64,000 nt of DNA, from NCBI RefSeq assembly GCF_024713975.1, contig NC_091108.1, positions 7,237,001 through 7,301,000 of the forward strand, given 5' to 3'. The translations under genes were made by a program, and so were the position numbers. Below the pieces are notes generated by a model. The model was not told where the DNA came from and did not search any database. It saw nothing but the letters and a program-made list of their open reading frames with translations. Below, piece by piece: positions 12,096 through 24,590 of this stretch (its first letter is position 1; each line of letters begins with the position of its first letter). Source of the DNA: Paralichthys olivaceus (lineage: Eukaryota > Chordata > Actinopteri > Pleuronectiformes > Paralichthyidae).

Positions 12096-12831
12096 ACAGG
12101 CTACCATTATATATAGATATATTATATATAACATTAAACCCAGAAGCACACTTGACTCAATCATCAGTCACCAGTCAGTGTTTCCTTAGATAACAGTTGT
12201 GTGTCTTCTGGTTTGCTTGATAACAACATTAGGGAGTTATCTGTGCTGCACACTGACACTTCGTGTACGATTAATGAACATGACCTGGATGTTTTCCTCT
12301 TTTGATCATCAGCACAATGTGCTCGACACTCCCTGAGCTCAAGTCATATGATCTTGGTACATATTGTGGGAGTGGCAGGTGTAGATATCTAGCTCAACTT
12401 GTTTCACCGCGACTTGTTATATAATTATAATATTGTCCCAAAGTCACACAAGTCTAAATCGTACATTCTCACGCTCTCAGATTTATTGCCTTTCTTTGTA
12501 ATGGATTCTTACATTTTTATCTTTTGTTAATCCACCGGCCCGCAGCTGAGATCATCTTACTATCCTGCATTTTAGATGCCAGCAGCCAATAGGAGAGCCC
12601 ACTTAAAACGCCCAATCTAACCCCCACCCCCCACTGGCACACAGCTGAGAATTAATCCTGTATGGGCGATGCAGAGGCCCAGATTATCTACTGCTGGTCT
12701 ATCTCATGGTTTTGTGCTCTGTTGCAGGGCTCTGTTCCAGTGAGAGGCTCTGATCCACTGCCTGGCTGATAATCCACCTCCTGGTTGATAACTCGTGATC
12801 TCACATCCCTGTGTCCTGATGTGTCGGTGAC

Positions 12832-15800
12832 ATGGGAGAGTGGTGGACAAGTGTGCCAACAGAGACATCTATAGGTAAATTTATCTTCTCTGCATCCGGG
12901 TGGATAATATAAGTATGGAAAGTCCCCTCAGCGATGCTTTTTGTAGAATCGGCAAGAGGTGACCCATATTTATGCCCTCATTTTGGAGAAGCAACCTAAT
13001 TCAAGCCTTAAAATAGTAAAAGAGTGCAGTTGAAGTAAGGTTCATACACTAAAATCCATAATTTCTCTCATTATGTCTTTTTTCTCTCTTTTTTTTTAAA
13101 GGAAACTATGACATCTCAAGCATATCACATGTGACAATGTCACCCTCCAGACAGAACAACCTCATGTCAATGTACCCCTCTTTGCCCCTGTCAAAAAGCT
13201 CCTACAATGTGATTAGTGCCTTTTGCACAGAGGATAACACCCCTCAGTGCATTCTATACATTAACCAGGTAAGGAAATGCCCAGATTCACTAAATGTTTT
13301 GTAAAAATAAAAGGCATTTGTCCAGGTGCATCCTTCACATCAGATTTGATTGTGAATGTGATTAATTTTACCATTGCATGTCTGCAGGAATTATTCACTG
13401 TAAACTAGGACAATGACAAAAGTCCTTTCTTTCACAGGAGCTCTCCTCACTGGGCCTCTCTTCCACATGTATCGAGGCCAGCTCACCGGGGGGAGTCATT
13501 CTGAGCACAGTGCCAGCTTTGAACGCCATGTATGAGCTGCTGCAGATTCACAGACGAAATATGGGCACTTTAGAGGAGCTGGAGAGAGAACAGCTGAAGA
13601 AATCCAGCAACTTGGAGCACATGCAGATGAACAATTCCAGACTGAAGGCATGTTTGATGGAGGAGGGGAGGGGAATCTCAGTGTTACCTTTGTACTAGTG
13701 TAAATTCAAATCAAGACAGTACCTCTGGACGTACACAGGCAAAAACAAAACGACAAAGCTGCATTCACAATGAGCTGGAATATTTTCATTTATTTCTAAA
13801 ATTTAGCAATGAAAGACATGTTTCCTTATCTCCAGGAGAGACACGCCTCTTTACATTACACTCACCAAATAACAAGTCATGGTTATGAGTCCCACAATGC
13901 ACTGTGAAGAGTAAGGAATGCTATGGAAGGGCAAATGCTTTGGATTGCAATTTTACAGCACATATTTTCAGTTTTTTGAGAAAGGAGATGAAAATAGCAA
14001 ATACTTAGTCCATGTGTACGGTCTTATTAAACCCTTAAATGGTGTCTTATGTTTTAGGAAGGTTGTTTCCTCAGGAATCTACTTTCATAGCGCCAACCCT
14101 GAACTGATTGCTTCCTCTCACTGTGCTCATTAGTTGTTTGTATTTCATTCCAGGATCAGCTGGAACTGTCCATAAGGGAGAAGTCGGGTCTACATGAGAC
14201 GGAGAGGCAGCTTCAACTCAAAATCAAGACTTTGCAGAGCTGCTTGAAAACTGAGAAAGATGAGGTAGACTTTCTGTTTTTCCCTATCATCAGCAACACT
14301 CATGTTTTCAGTTATATAAAGTGTAGAAGCCTGAAAAACTCATGATTCAATGATATTGTGCAGGTTCAGAAACTCCAAAGTATCATTGCCAGCCGTGCTT
14401 CTCAGTACAGTCATGATGCCAAGAGGAAAGAGAGAGAAGCTGCTAAGCTAAAGGAACGGGTCAGCCAGCTACTGGTCGACAGAAAGGATAAAAAACTAGG
14501 TAAGCATGAATATACTGATACTTATCAGTGCAAGGTGTTTGGGATGAATTAATGGCATTCATCTTATCTTTTGTTCAAAAATTTCTTAGCAACTAATTTA
14601 CTCTTCCCTATTTTAGCTATTGATGTGCTGAATTGCTTGGGACGGGCAGATGGAAAAAGGAGCCACTGGAAAACTGCAAAAGTGACTGCCAGGTATTGTG
14701 AAGGGAACCATGTCCACCTTTTGACCTTAGAATCTTTTAAATGTGTAATGTCAGTCAGGTTAATAATATCTGTAACTTACTCCCCATAGCCATGAGGGGG
14801 AGATGTACAAGTCCTTGCTCAGCGACTATGAGGCGAGTCAGAAGTCCTTGATGTTAGAGAATGCTGAGCTTAAGAAAGTACTCCAGCAGATGAAGAAGGA
14901 GATGATGCACATCCTGAGTCCGCGCCAGTCCAGAGGAGCCACTGCTGAGGACAGCCATGAGCAGGTATTCAAATAACTTATGTTCTCATATTATTAACAC
15001 ACATAAAAGGTTTCCTGAGCAGGAAAGTATTCTTTTTATTAACCATTACATGTAAACTTCATTTGTGAGCTTGTTCATGTATATCAGATTAAATGGGATG
15101 AGCATGTTGAGAATTTCCCCTTTTCCTTTTTTTCTTTTTATTTGCTCAGGCTGATTCAGATGGGGAGGAGAAGATGGGGGACTGCAGCAGGGAAGCACTG
15201 GACCAATCCTGTGAGCATGCAAAGGAGCAGCTCACCAACAGCATTCGCCAACAGTGGCGGAAACTTAGGAGCCACATGGAGAAGTTGGACAGCCAAGGTA
15301 AACAAAGCACTGTCTCATTACCTGAAAAACTGCTTTATGAATATTTCTTTGACTAATGTAAATGTGTAGCTGTTCATCTAGCATTTATATGCATGCTGTA
15401 TATCCGGAAGAAAATTTTGTGAACAATTGTCAATCAACGTTTTTTGTTTACGAAGCAACTCAAGTTCAAAACCAACTGGAGTCCAATAAAGAGGTGATAC
15501 CAAGGGAGAGGCACGAGCATGAGATGGAGAAGATGAGGTGTGAAGTCCAGCAATGCAAAGAGTTCATTCATGCACAGCAACAACTCCTCCAGGTATCTGC
15601 TGATTTAAAACCAGAGATGGAAAGTAGATCTGTGCAGGTTAAACATTTGCTTAGTTTTATGTCAACTCATCGTTATGAGTGTAAATTAAGAAATAGATGA
15701 GCACATCCGTACATCATTGAATATTTTGATATTATAAATGAAGATTTTCTCTGAAATAAACATGCGTGTGCTTGTTTCCTCCTACGCAGCAACAACTGAA

Positions 15801-16811
15801 CACATCATTTGACGACGAGACCGCAGCTCTTCTCAATGATTGCTACACGTTGGAGGAGAAGGAGCGTCTCAAGGAGGAGTGGCGGCTCTTTGAGGAACAG
15901 AAGAGAAACTTTGAGAGGGAGAGAAAGAACTTCACAGACGCTGCTATTCGCTTGGGGCGAGAGGTACTGAAGTCTTCTCTTCTGATATACTTCCTCAGTA
16001 TTATTCAGTGTATATTGTGGGGGTTGTAATTGTGTTTCCTTTGTTCAATGTGTTTGTATTTCACAGAAAAAGGCCTTTGAGGAAGACCGTGCCTCTTGGC
16101 TCAAGAATCAGTTTTTGAACATGACTCCCTTTATCGATCGTAGAAGATGTTCCTCGTCTGATGGTCAAAGTGCCTTATCAATCAGTAAGTCTAAAAATAT
16201 ATCTGGTATAATATGCAGAAATTAACTGGTAGGGGTGAACTTCATCTTAGTCATCACATTTTGATATGCTGCTGTGGGACAGTTTTTACCTCAATGTCTC
16301 CTACATTGCAGGAAGTGAGCCAGAGATGAGAATGTCTTCCACTAAAGCTGAACTGACCAAATCATCAACCTACGCTACATTCTCCACTCCTAAACCCACA
16401 CACAGTGCTGCTGTGCCATCCACAACTGAACTTTACCGGACACTCCGTCTAATACCAGACGGCAGGTATAATTTATTCACTTGTTACCTATTATCTTGTA
16501 TGTCTGGGATTTTATTTACTGCCATTTACCAGGAGTTGTTTTAAATGTTAACAACATATCTCAGTGTCTTGAAAATGCAACAAATGTCTTACGTGTTAGT
16601 GTTGAAGTGACAACATGATTCTGCAGCACATTAATACAGTTCATCTCTGTATTTTCCCCTTGTCAGTAGCTCCAGAAATTCAAATCGAGGCCGCAGGCAT
16701 GAGTGCAGCTCCATCGAAGACGGAGATACTCGCACAAAGTCAAAACACAGAGTTCGATGTGGAGACCTGAGTATCTTCTCTCTGGGTGAAGATGAAAACA
16801 ACCTCACTTAA
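12832..16811 (+). CDS. ssx2ip: SSX2IP / ADIP, afadin- and alpha-actinin-binding protein
   Basis: Thirteen coding exons: 12832-12874, 13102-13268, 13438-13647, 14154-14264, 14364-14499, 14617-14692, 14790-14964, 15150-15297, 15456-15592, 15790-15963, 16067-16184, 16312-16465, 16667-16811. They join to 597 aa (human about 614). Recognisable blocks include SAFCTEDN near the N-terminus, coiled-coil stretches ([51 protein letters not shown]) and [13 protein letters not shown]. The C-terminal ~140 residues are Ser-rich and poorly conserved. Family role: a coiled-coil protein at adherens junctions (afadin/nectin) and at centriolar satellites, where it aids microtubule anchoring and ciliogenesis. The 13648 donor is GC rather than GT. 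A non-coding exon (12,728-12,831) follows acceptor TTGCAG, and another probably ends at 11,607. gng5 begins close downstream. Confidence 0.95.
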
Positions 16812-17508
16812 AGAACAAACCCGTGCCTTTTTTTTTTAAAGAGAAGAAAATGTGACTCTGCAGTCGACTGGAGCATCAATCATGGCTGATTTATTGCAAC
16901 ATTGTATTTTTGTCGCTTTTTTATGGACGTGCACAAATCATTAATTCACCAAAGCTGATCAAACAAGAACGCACTTTAATGAAGCTGCCATTGTTTTTTT
17001 ACAAACAGAGCAACACTGGCAATTCTACGGTGGCAGATGAGTCGCACACAAGCACATGAAGGGAAAACACCAATACAAACGCCACATTGAAATGCAAAAG
17101 CCACACTATGGAAACACAAAAGAAGTGAAACAAGGAAAAGAGTGACTTTTCACTATTCACTGCGATAAAACCTGTTCAAGACAGTCACTCATCTCATCAC
17201 TCGCTGGTTGTGTTGTGGCTTTTGTACTTGTGTCGCACGCCTTTGTCGTAGAGTTGCGGCTTTTGCTTTTTTGTTTTCCAATAATGTGCATGTGTGAGAC
17301 ATCTCAGCCGTCACACAATTCAGACGTTAAGCTACATTCAGAGGGGGAGGGTATCTACCGAGTAGAGATTGTTGAGCATGTGGAGTTGTTGATATCTTCT
17401 ACATATTGGATGATATGAAATGTTAAGTTTGTTTCAATGGAACTTTAATGTATAAATTATGAGTTTTAATTGGAGCACGCGTGTGATCTGCTGGTCTGAG
17501 TACAGCAC

Positions 17509-17514
17509 AATAAA
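17509..17514 (+). terminator. Poly(A) signal of ssx2ip
   Basis: AATAAA lies about 700 bp after the ssx2ip stop and only about 170 bp before the gng5 start codon, so the two genes are tightly packed. Confidence 0.6.
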
Positions 17515-17680
17515 GAGATTTCTAATTCAAAGTGCTTCGTTTTCTCTTTATTGTGGCGCCCCCTACCGGGTGAATGACCGGAATCCGGATGTCATCACCT
17601 TCTCCGCTTTTGTCTCCGCATCCAGCCCAGACCCGCTCCCTCCGCTTCCACACAGACGAAGAGAAGAAACGCCTCGAAAA

Positions 17681-18877
<1,197 letters not shown>

Positions 18878-19426
18878 AACCACTGCATTCATTGGTGAGT
18901 CTGCCATTCCCGCCGACACACTCAAATAGACTGTTCACCCAGCACAAGCAATTGGAGAGAATTTATGATTGTTTTTCATGATTTACCTTAATGTGCGAAG
19001 AAAACAACCCGAACATTGATAGAGACTTCTCAGACCTCCCCGGCTTAATTGACTTCTTTGTCATAAACTTTTATATTCAAATTATTCCAATCACTAATAT
19101 TTTCTCCTTTAACAAAAAAGGTGATTTTATTTTTCAGAGAATAAGGATGTTTGGCAGTCAGTGGAAAAAAATAGATTTACATTTATACTGTAAAGACATC
19201 TGGATTAAAATGATTGAGTTATGCATTCACAATTTAGTTTTTAAGATTTCTATTATAGTGTTAAGAAATTAATGTGTCTCTGATGGTACAGATTGTTGAA
19301 CAATATGAAAAAGCTGATACCAAGATTTTCTTATGATAAAACAAATCTTTTAAAATTCATTTTTAATAAAATCCAGTGCCTAATGTGTTGTCTGTTTTTG
19401 TCTCTGGTCTTATTTTTGTTCCGCAG

Positions 19427-19681
19427 GCCTTCATTTTGATGCTACAGGGAAAAGTTGACCTCAACACTGCTCCTCATGCCAAGCCATTATACTGCCACGG
19501 GATCTCTGGAGTGTAGAAAACATTGTCAGGAAGATGACCATCTATTTTCAGCCACAGTAGAAGAAAGGAGACAGTTTTATTTTTCATGGCACAGTGTGAT
19601 TTTTGAGTAAATTATTGTGCCTTTTCTATTGTTCTATTTTAGTCATCGCTGTTCTTGACTTTTTTGTATTTAATGAATAAA
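19427..19681 (+). other. 3' UTR exon of gng5 with poly(A) signal
   Basis: An acceptor (CCGCAG, ending 19,426) opens a non-coding exon. AATAAA occurs at 19,676-19,681 within AATGAATAAAAACATT, consistent with the transcript end. Confidence 0.6.
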
Positions 19682-19699
19682 AACATTCTTTCCTACTAT

Positions 19700-20230
19700 A
19701 AGGTTTTATTGGTATTGCATTTTTTTTTCTGCTGGTCATCTGTTGGACAACATTACATGACACAAATGGCTGACAGAATGATGCTTAATGTATACTAGAT
19801 GTGTAGTACTAATGGGAGGATGCTGAGGTGGGGATTTTAACTGTAAAAAAAAAAGATGAGCTCTGAAGACATTGATATTAGTATATTTGATATATTACTC
19901 AATAAAATGAAGTAAAAAAACAAGATATTAAAAGAACTAGAGCATCATACTCTACTACACACTGATGCAAATATAAATTGTATTTAGAAGTAATCTACTA
20001 ATAACAAGAAAACAAATGTTTTATTGTATTCATAGAATTGGTTGTACATTTCCTAATGTCATGTGAAGTAATAACATTGAAATAATTGACAAGCACCCTA
20101 AGATTATATCGATCACATATTGCATCGATAGTATGTTGAATGATAATCAGTTGAAGAAATGCAGCGATATCAACTTTTCTATTCTAGAACTTCTCTGTGA
20201 TGTTGATGAGCAGCAGCGTGATCAAAGGGC
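19700..20230. other. Intergenic spacer gng5-fuz
   Basis: AT-rich, with no gene or strong repeat seen. Confidence 0.6.
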
Positions 20231-20239
20231 TGCTTCAAC

Positions 20240-20249
20240 TCTCGCGAGA
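20240..20249. promoter_or_regulatory. TCTCGCGAGA core-promoter palindrome
   Basis: A perfect 10-base TCTCGCGAGA lies 510 bp before the fuz start codon. In vertebrates this element marks TATA-less CpG-rich housekeeping promoters and is bound by BANP. The sequence turns GC-rich here, which supports a promoter. Confidence 0.6.
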
Positions 20250-20420
20250 AGTGCCTCGGCTCCACGTGAGGAGCCAGTGTTCGGCTCCAACAGCTGAACT
20301 CAGGTCGGTGATTCCTTCCCGCCCCTGCAGCGCCTCCACCGGAGCCGGTCCCTCCCAAACTGCCGCTCGACCAGCCGAATGTAACCCAGACCTGCTCCGA
20401 AGGATGAATCATGGGACGAC

Positions 20421-20434
20421 GTTACTGTGGAAAC
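20421..20434 (+). promoter_or_regulatory. X-box-like RFX site upstream of fuz
   Basis: GTTACTGTGGAAAC is a 14-base inverted half-site pair with a 2-base spacer, close to the RFX consensus GTTRCC-N2-GGYAAC (one mismatch per half). It lies about 325 bp before the fuz ATG, next to a possible 5' UTR donor (GACG then GTAACT). Confidence 0.45.
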
Positions 20435-20758
20435 GACGGTAACTTATTTTGTTAACCTAGCATGTTAAACCCAGTTAGCCGAGGTACCGCGGGAGCTTAG
20501 CGGGGCTGCGATGCTACATTAGCTGCATGATATCGCTCGTCCTCCTCGTAGTGGGAACCTGCTCCAGCCAGATGCGGGGAATGGGGTTTTACGTTGCGTG
20601 ATGCTAACGGAGCTCTGCCGACATGATGCAACAACCAGAGCTAGCGTTAGCCCGTCACAGTTAGCCGGTGAGTTTATTTAACTTTAAATGAAGACCGATA
20701 GCTGAGCGGTTCAGTCACCCGAGAATCGAGTGTGTTGACCGTTAGCTAACATCCCACG

Positions 20759-22045
20759 ATGATGCTCCAGGACGGATCCACGCAGCTCCTCTGCCTCACA
20801 GCCAGCAGCGGGGTCCCCCTCTTCACGAGGGGAGCCCCCAGACAGCTGCCTTTCTCCGTCATCGGCTCCCTGAACGGCGTCCACATGTTTGGAGGCGGCC
20901 AAGGGGTCGTGTTGTCCTGCTGCGAGACCGAGGACGGGGGGAAGGTGGTGTGGAGGGTGTTCCAGGACAGCGTGATGCTCATCGCGGTGAGTGGAGGCGG
21001 CGGCAGCAGCAAAGAGGAGGGGGTTCGCCTGCAACGCCTCCTGGAGGATGTGTGGAGCTGCATGGTGCTGGTGCTGGGCCAGGACGAGCTGGCCAACATG
21101 AGGAATGTGGAGAGGCTGAAGAGGGACCTGCGCTCCTGCTTCAGCCTCATTGATCAGCTGCTGGAGGAGAGACAAGAGGGCATCCTGGGTAACCTGACAC
21201 ACTGCGCTGACTCGCTCCTGCCTCCCAACCCTGCTCTTCTTCAAGAGGCAGTGGATGGCTTTGCTCAGGCCGCAGACAGCGAGTTTGGTTGCCTCCTCGT
21301 CCACGGGCGAGTAGCTGCAGCCACGGAGAAGTGGTGGCGCCTGGCTCCACAGGAAGTCGTGCTGCTCTCTGCTGTGATCCGGTCCCTCTCGGCCTCTGGA
21401 TCAGCTTCTTGTGATTACCCGGTGTTCCTTCCCCACGGCAGCCCCACTGTGGCTCATCGCCTGCTCCGCTTCCAGCTGCTTCCTGGGGTAGACGTATGTG
21501 TGCTGTGTGGTCCCACTCCTTCCCTGCACAGAGCTGAGAGTGGGCTGGTGGGGCGTTTCTGGTCACCACTGGTGGAGGCCCTGAGAGACTGCCTGGCCGT
21601 CGGAGAGCGCTGCATACCAGCGTCTGTGTCCCTGCGCCCTGATGTGCTGGCACTTCTCCTCATCAACCGTGAAACACGTCGGTCAGTCTCCTGTGTGCGG
21701 ACTCATCATCTGCCCAGTGACCCTCCTTTACCGTCAAAGGCCCGCTGCTGGGAGCTGCTGAAGCTGCTCTACATCTTCAGCACGACTCGCTACTTCAGCC
21801 AGGAGGAAGCATCGTGCGTCTCCCCAGAGGAGAGGTCTCAGAGAGGGAACACTGAAGACTTTGTCCTCGGATTCTCACACCAGCCACTACAATGCTACTT
21901 GGTTACAGAAGAATGTAAAAGCTACGGACTTCAGACAGCACAGCACCAGCTCTTTCTGCTCATCCCGCCATCAGTCCCCACCTTCGCTCTGCGTTCCGTG
22001 GCCACACAGACTCTCTCTGACATAGTTGCAGCCACTGGGTTTTAA
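20759..22045 (+). CDS. fuz: Fuzzy planar cell polarity effector, single exon
   Basis: One open frame gives 428 aa (human FUZ about 418). It contains LLCLTASSGVPLFTRG, QLPFSVIGSLNGVHMF, NMRNVERLKRDLR, VAAATEKWWRL, DYPVFLPHGSPTVAHRLL and a C-terminal LRSVATQTL. All occur in the order of vertebrate FUZ and span its whole length. Family role: with Inturned it forms the core of the CPLANE complex (longin-fold domains), which acts as a RAB23 exchange factor and recruits intraflagellar transport proteins to the basal body for ciliogenesis. I see no intron although human FUZ has many, so this copy has lost introns or is a retrocopy. Its intact full-length frame and promoter-like upstream sequence argue that it works. 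Two adjacent ATGs start the frame. Confidence 0.93.
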   Translation: MMLQDGSTQLLCLTASSGVPLFTRGAPRQLPFSVIGSLNGVHMFGGGQGVVLSCCETEDGGKVVWRVFQDSVMLIAVSGGGGSSKEEGVRLQRLLEDVWSCMVLVLGQDELANMRNVERLKRDLRSCFSLIDQLLEERQEGILGNLTHCADSLLPPNPALLQEAVDGFAQAADSEFGCLLVHGRVAAATEKWWRLAPQEVVLLSAVIRSLSASGSASCDYPVFLPHGSPTVAHRLLRFQLLPGVDVCVLCGPTPSLHRAESGLVGRFWSPLVEALRDCLAVGERCIPASVSLRPDVLALLLINRETRRSVSCVRTHHLPSDPPLPSKARCWELLKLLYIFSTTRYFSQEEASCVSPEERSQRGNTEDFVLGFSHQPLQCYLVTEECKSYGLQTAQHQLFLLIPPSVPTFALRSVATQTLSDIVAATGF

Positions 22046-22335
22046 ATGAAAAGTTTATGTTGCTACAAAGCCTAAGTTTTGGGTAAATCTAGTACCCTTT
22101 GAGCTAATAATATATCAATGAATGGGTGAATAGCCTTTCAACTGTGATTTGTATTCTTTACTGATATTTTGTGTTTTCTTTATGTTGTTACTGATGACTG
22201 CAAACATATAAAATTACACAATGACAACCACATCTACAGTAGAGGCATATAAATACCTTCCATCTGCTCATCATTTATAAAGACAGTGATTGACAGACTA
22301 CTAATCCATCAGGCTTGTTACTTATTATGGGTGCC
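22046..22335. other. fuz 3' flank
   Basis: AT-rich. No canonical AATAAA stands out close to the fuz stop, so the 3' end cannot be placed. The repeat island begins at about 22,320. Confidence 0.4.
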
Positions 22336-22509
22336 TTGCCAGCTGGGGGCGGAGCCCCCAGCTGGCAATGCATTGCATGGGGCTTCGCCCCATGCAATGC
22401 ATTGGCACTTATATTATTATTCCTCGGGTTTATTATGGGTGCCTTGCCAGCTGGGGGCTCCGCCCCCAGCTGGCAATGCATTGCATGGGGCGAAGCCCCA
22501 TGCAATGCA
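22336..22509. repeat. Tandem double hairpins with reversed loops
   Basis: Two copies, 108 bp apart, each carry two perfect hairpins with 15-bp stems and 3-base loops. Hairpin 1 is TTGCCAGCTGGGGGC with its complement (22,336-22,368 and 22,444-22,476). Hairpin 2 is TGCATTGCATGGGGC with its complement (22,369-22,401 and 22,477-22,509). The loops are GGA and TTC in copy 1, and TCC and GAA in copy 2, the exact reverse complements. The trailing sequence ACTTATATTATTATTCCTCG is shared by both copies. Confidence 0.95.
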
Positions 22510-23545
22510 TTGGCACTTATATTATTATTCCTCGAACATTCCAGGTTTATTTTTCTTTTTCTTCTTCCGTGTTTTTTTTGTCCCGCTACTCCTCCCACAG
22601 ATTTCGTCGCACATACTCGAGACCTATAAAAAAACATGCGGAAATACGTCGAATCCTGTGCTATGACTTTTCTAAGAATTTCGTCCAATAATTCGCTCAA
22701 AAATCGCGAAAACGCGGCCGAAATCGACGAATGGGACTCAAGGTCTCTCGCCCTAAAGAGAGAATTGGCAAAAACGGGCGTTTTTCAGCCACTTTTACTC
22801 TGTTTAAACACTTTTCCTAGCCACAAACGGAGTCCGACAGACATGATTTTTACATCTGGTGAAAGTAGAGTTTGTTTCCTACGCACACATGCCACTCTGA
22901 CATCTCTCGGTCCAGTAGTTTAGGCTGAGTCAATTTACCGAGAAATCTTTTCCGGTCTCACCTCTCCATTGACTCCCATGTTAATTTTTGGGAAAAAGTC
23001 AGAAAAGGAGAAATACGAAGAAAAATTTCTAACTCGCTCCCACGGTCTCATTTCTGAACCCTTTCTCGCCAAAACATATCTGTACGTTCGTGGAAGTCTT
23101 GGGATTCTCACAATGTTTTCATTTCTTAGATAGGTCCTATAGTTTTTGAGTTACAAGCATTTGTTTGAAGAGTGGCGCTAGAGCAGCGCCCTCTACCGTT
23201 TTCATTGACTTCAATGGAGATCTCCAAAAAAGATTCCTGATGAGAAAACTAAATTTCGAAATCGCTCTTACGGTCTCATTTCTTAACTCTTATGAAATAA
23301 AAACATATGTGGACGTCGGCCAAAGTCTTGTGATTCTCACAATGTGTTCATTTCTCAGATACGACTTATAGATTTTGAGTTAGAAGCTTTTGTTTGAGGG
23401 TTGGTCTGAAACCAGTTTTTGTCTCCAAAGTGTGCGCGCAGCAGGTGTTCCTCATCTAATCAGTGAGTAACCATAGCAACCCCATAGACTGTCAGAGGTC
23501 AAGTCTCCTCTATAAATTTACTAGATTCAAAGTTTTTGCCACCAT

Positions 23546-23618
23546 CCGCTTTGGCCCAGTGGTTAAGGCACTCGGATCATGTGACGTAAGTCTGGGTTCG
23601 AATCCGGGTGTGGCTGGT
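23546..23618 (+). other. Degenerate tRNA-like segment in unit A
   Basis: TGGCCCAGTGG (23,552-23,562) fits a pol III A box, and GGTTCGAATCC (23,594-23,604) fits a B box. The D-arm resembles tRNA-Ser/Leu. The T-stem and acceptor stem do not pair cleanly and no convincing anticodon arm forms, so this is a SINE-like tRNA relic rather than a working tRNA. Confidence 0.6.
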
Positions 23619-23923
23619 GGTTTTTGCTAATTTTTGGAGCATATAAATAAAAGTAAAAATAAGCCCCCCCACCCCCCCCATAGTAACTGGATGTTACCAG
23701 GAACCTGTAATGGGCCTTTATTTTGAAAATAAGCCCCCCGCCAATTGTCATAGAATGTTACCAGTAAACATGTAATGAGCCTTTATTTTGAATATAAAAA
23801 TAAACAACCCTCCCCCATTGTAATAGAATGTTATCAGGAAGTCTGTAATGGGCCTTTATTTTGAAATAAGCCCCCCCATAGTAATAGAATGCTACCAGGA
23901 AAGCTGTACAGAGCCTGGTTTTT

Positions 23924-24590
23924 CAAAATAAAACCCCCAGATGGTTACAGGATGTTCCCAGGGAGCTGGAAAAAGAGTGGATTTTCAAAATAAAACTCCC
24001 AAATAGTTACAGGATGTTCCTAGGAAGAGTAAAAAAAAGCTAGAATTTCAAAATAAAATCCCCAGATTGTTAAGGAATGTTTCTAAGACGCCTAAAAAAA
24101 GCTCGACTTTCAAAATAAAACCCCCAGATGGTTACAGGATGTTCCCAGGGAGCCGGAAAAAGAGTGGACTTTCAAAATAAAACTCCCAAATAGATACAGA
24201 ATGTTCCCAGGAAGCCTGAAAGACACTGGATTTTCAAAATAAAACCCCCAAATAGTTACAGAATGTTTCCAGGAAGCCTGAAAGACACTGGACTTTCAAA
24301 ATAAAACTCCCAAATAGTTACAGAATGTTCCGAGGAAGCCTGAAAGATGCTGGATTTTCAAAATAAAACCCCCAAATAGTTACAGAATGTTTCCAGGAAG
24401 CCTAAAAGACGCTGGTATTTCAAAATAAAAGTCCTGGATGGCAACAAGACCTTACCAGGAAGCACGAAGGAGTCTGGATTTTCAAAATAAAAACACCAAT
24501 TATTTACAAAATGTTTCCAGGAAGCCTGAAAGATGCTAGATTTTCAAAATAAAAACCCCAAATAGTTACAGGATGTTCCGAAGAAGCCTG
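23924..24590 (+). repeat. ~62-bp minisatellite in unit A
   Basis: About eleven diverged copies of a unit built on CAAAATAAAACCCCCAGATG, then GTTACAGGATGTTCCCAGG, then a GAA-rich part. Spacing between successive CAAAATAAAA motifs is 62-63 bases. Confidence 0.9.

Noticed and set aside
20711-21653. Long minus-strand frames across fuz (197, 134 and 168 codons)
   Set aside because: They are antisense shadows of the GC-rich fuz exon. The plus frame has clear homology throughout.
22275-22700. Open frames of 104-141 codons over the hairpin repeats
   Set aside because: Their repeated peptides come directly from the tandem palindromes, with no protein family and no conservation argument.
23924-24590. 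CRISPR-like array
   Set aside because: Repeats are contiguous and diverged with no unique spacers, in a vertebrate genome. It is a minisatellite.
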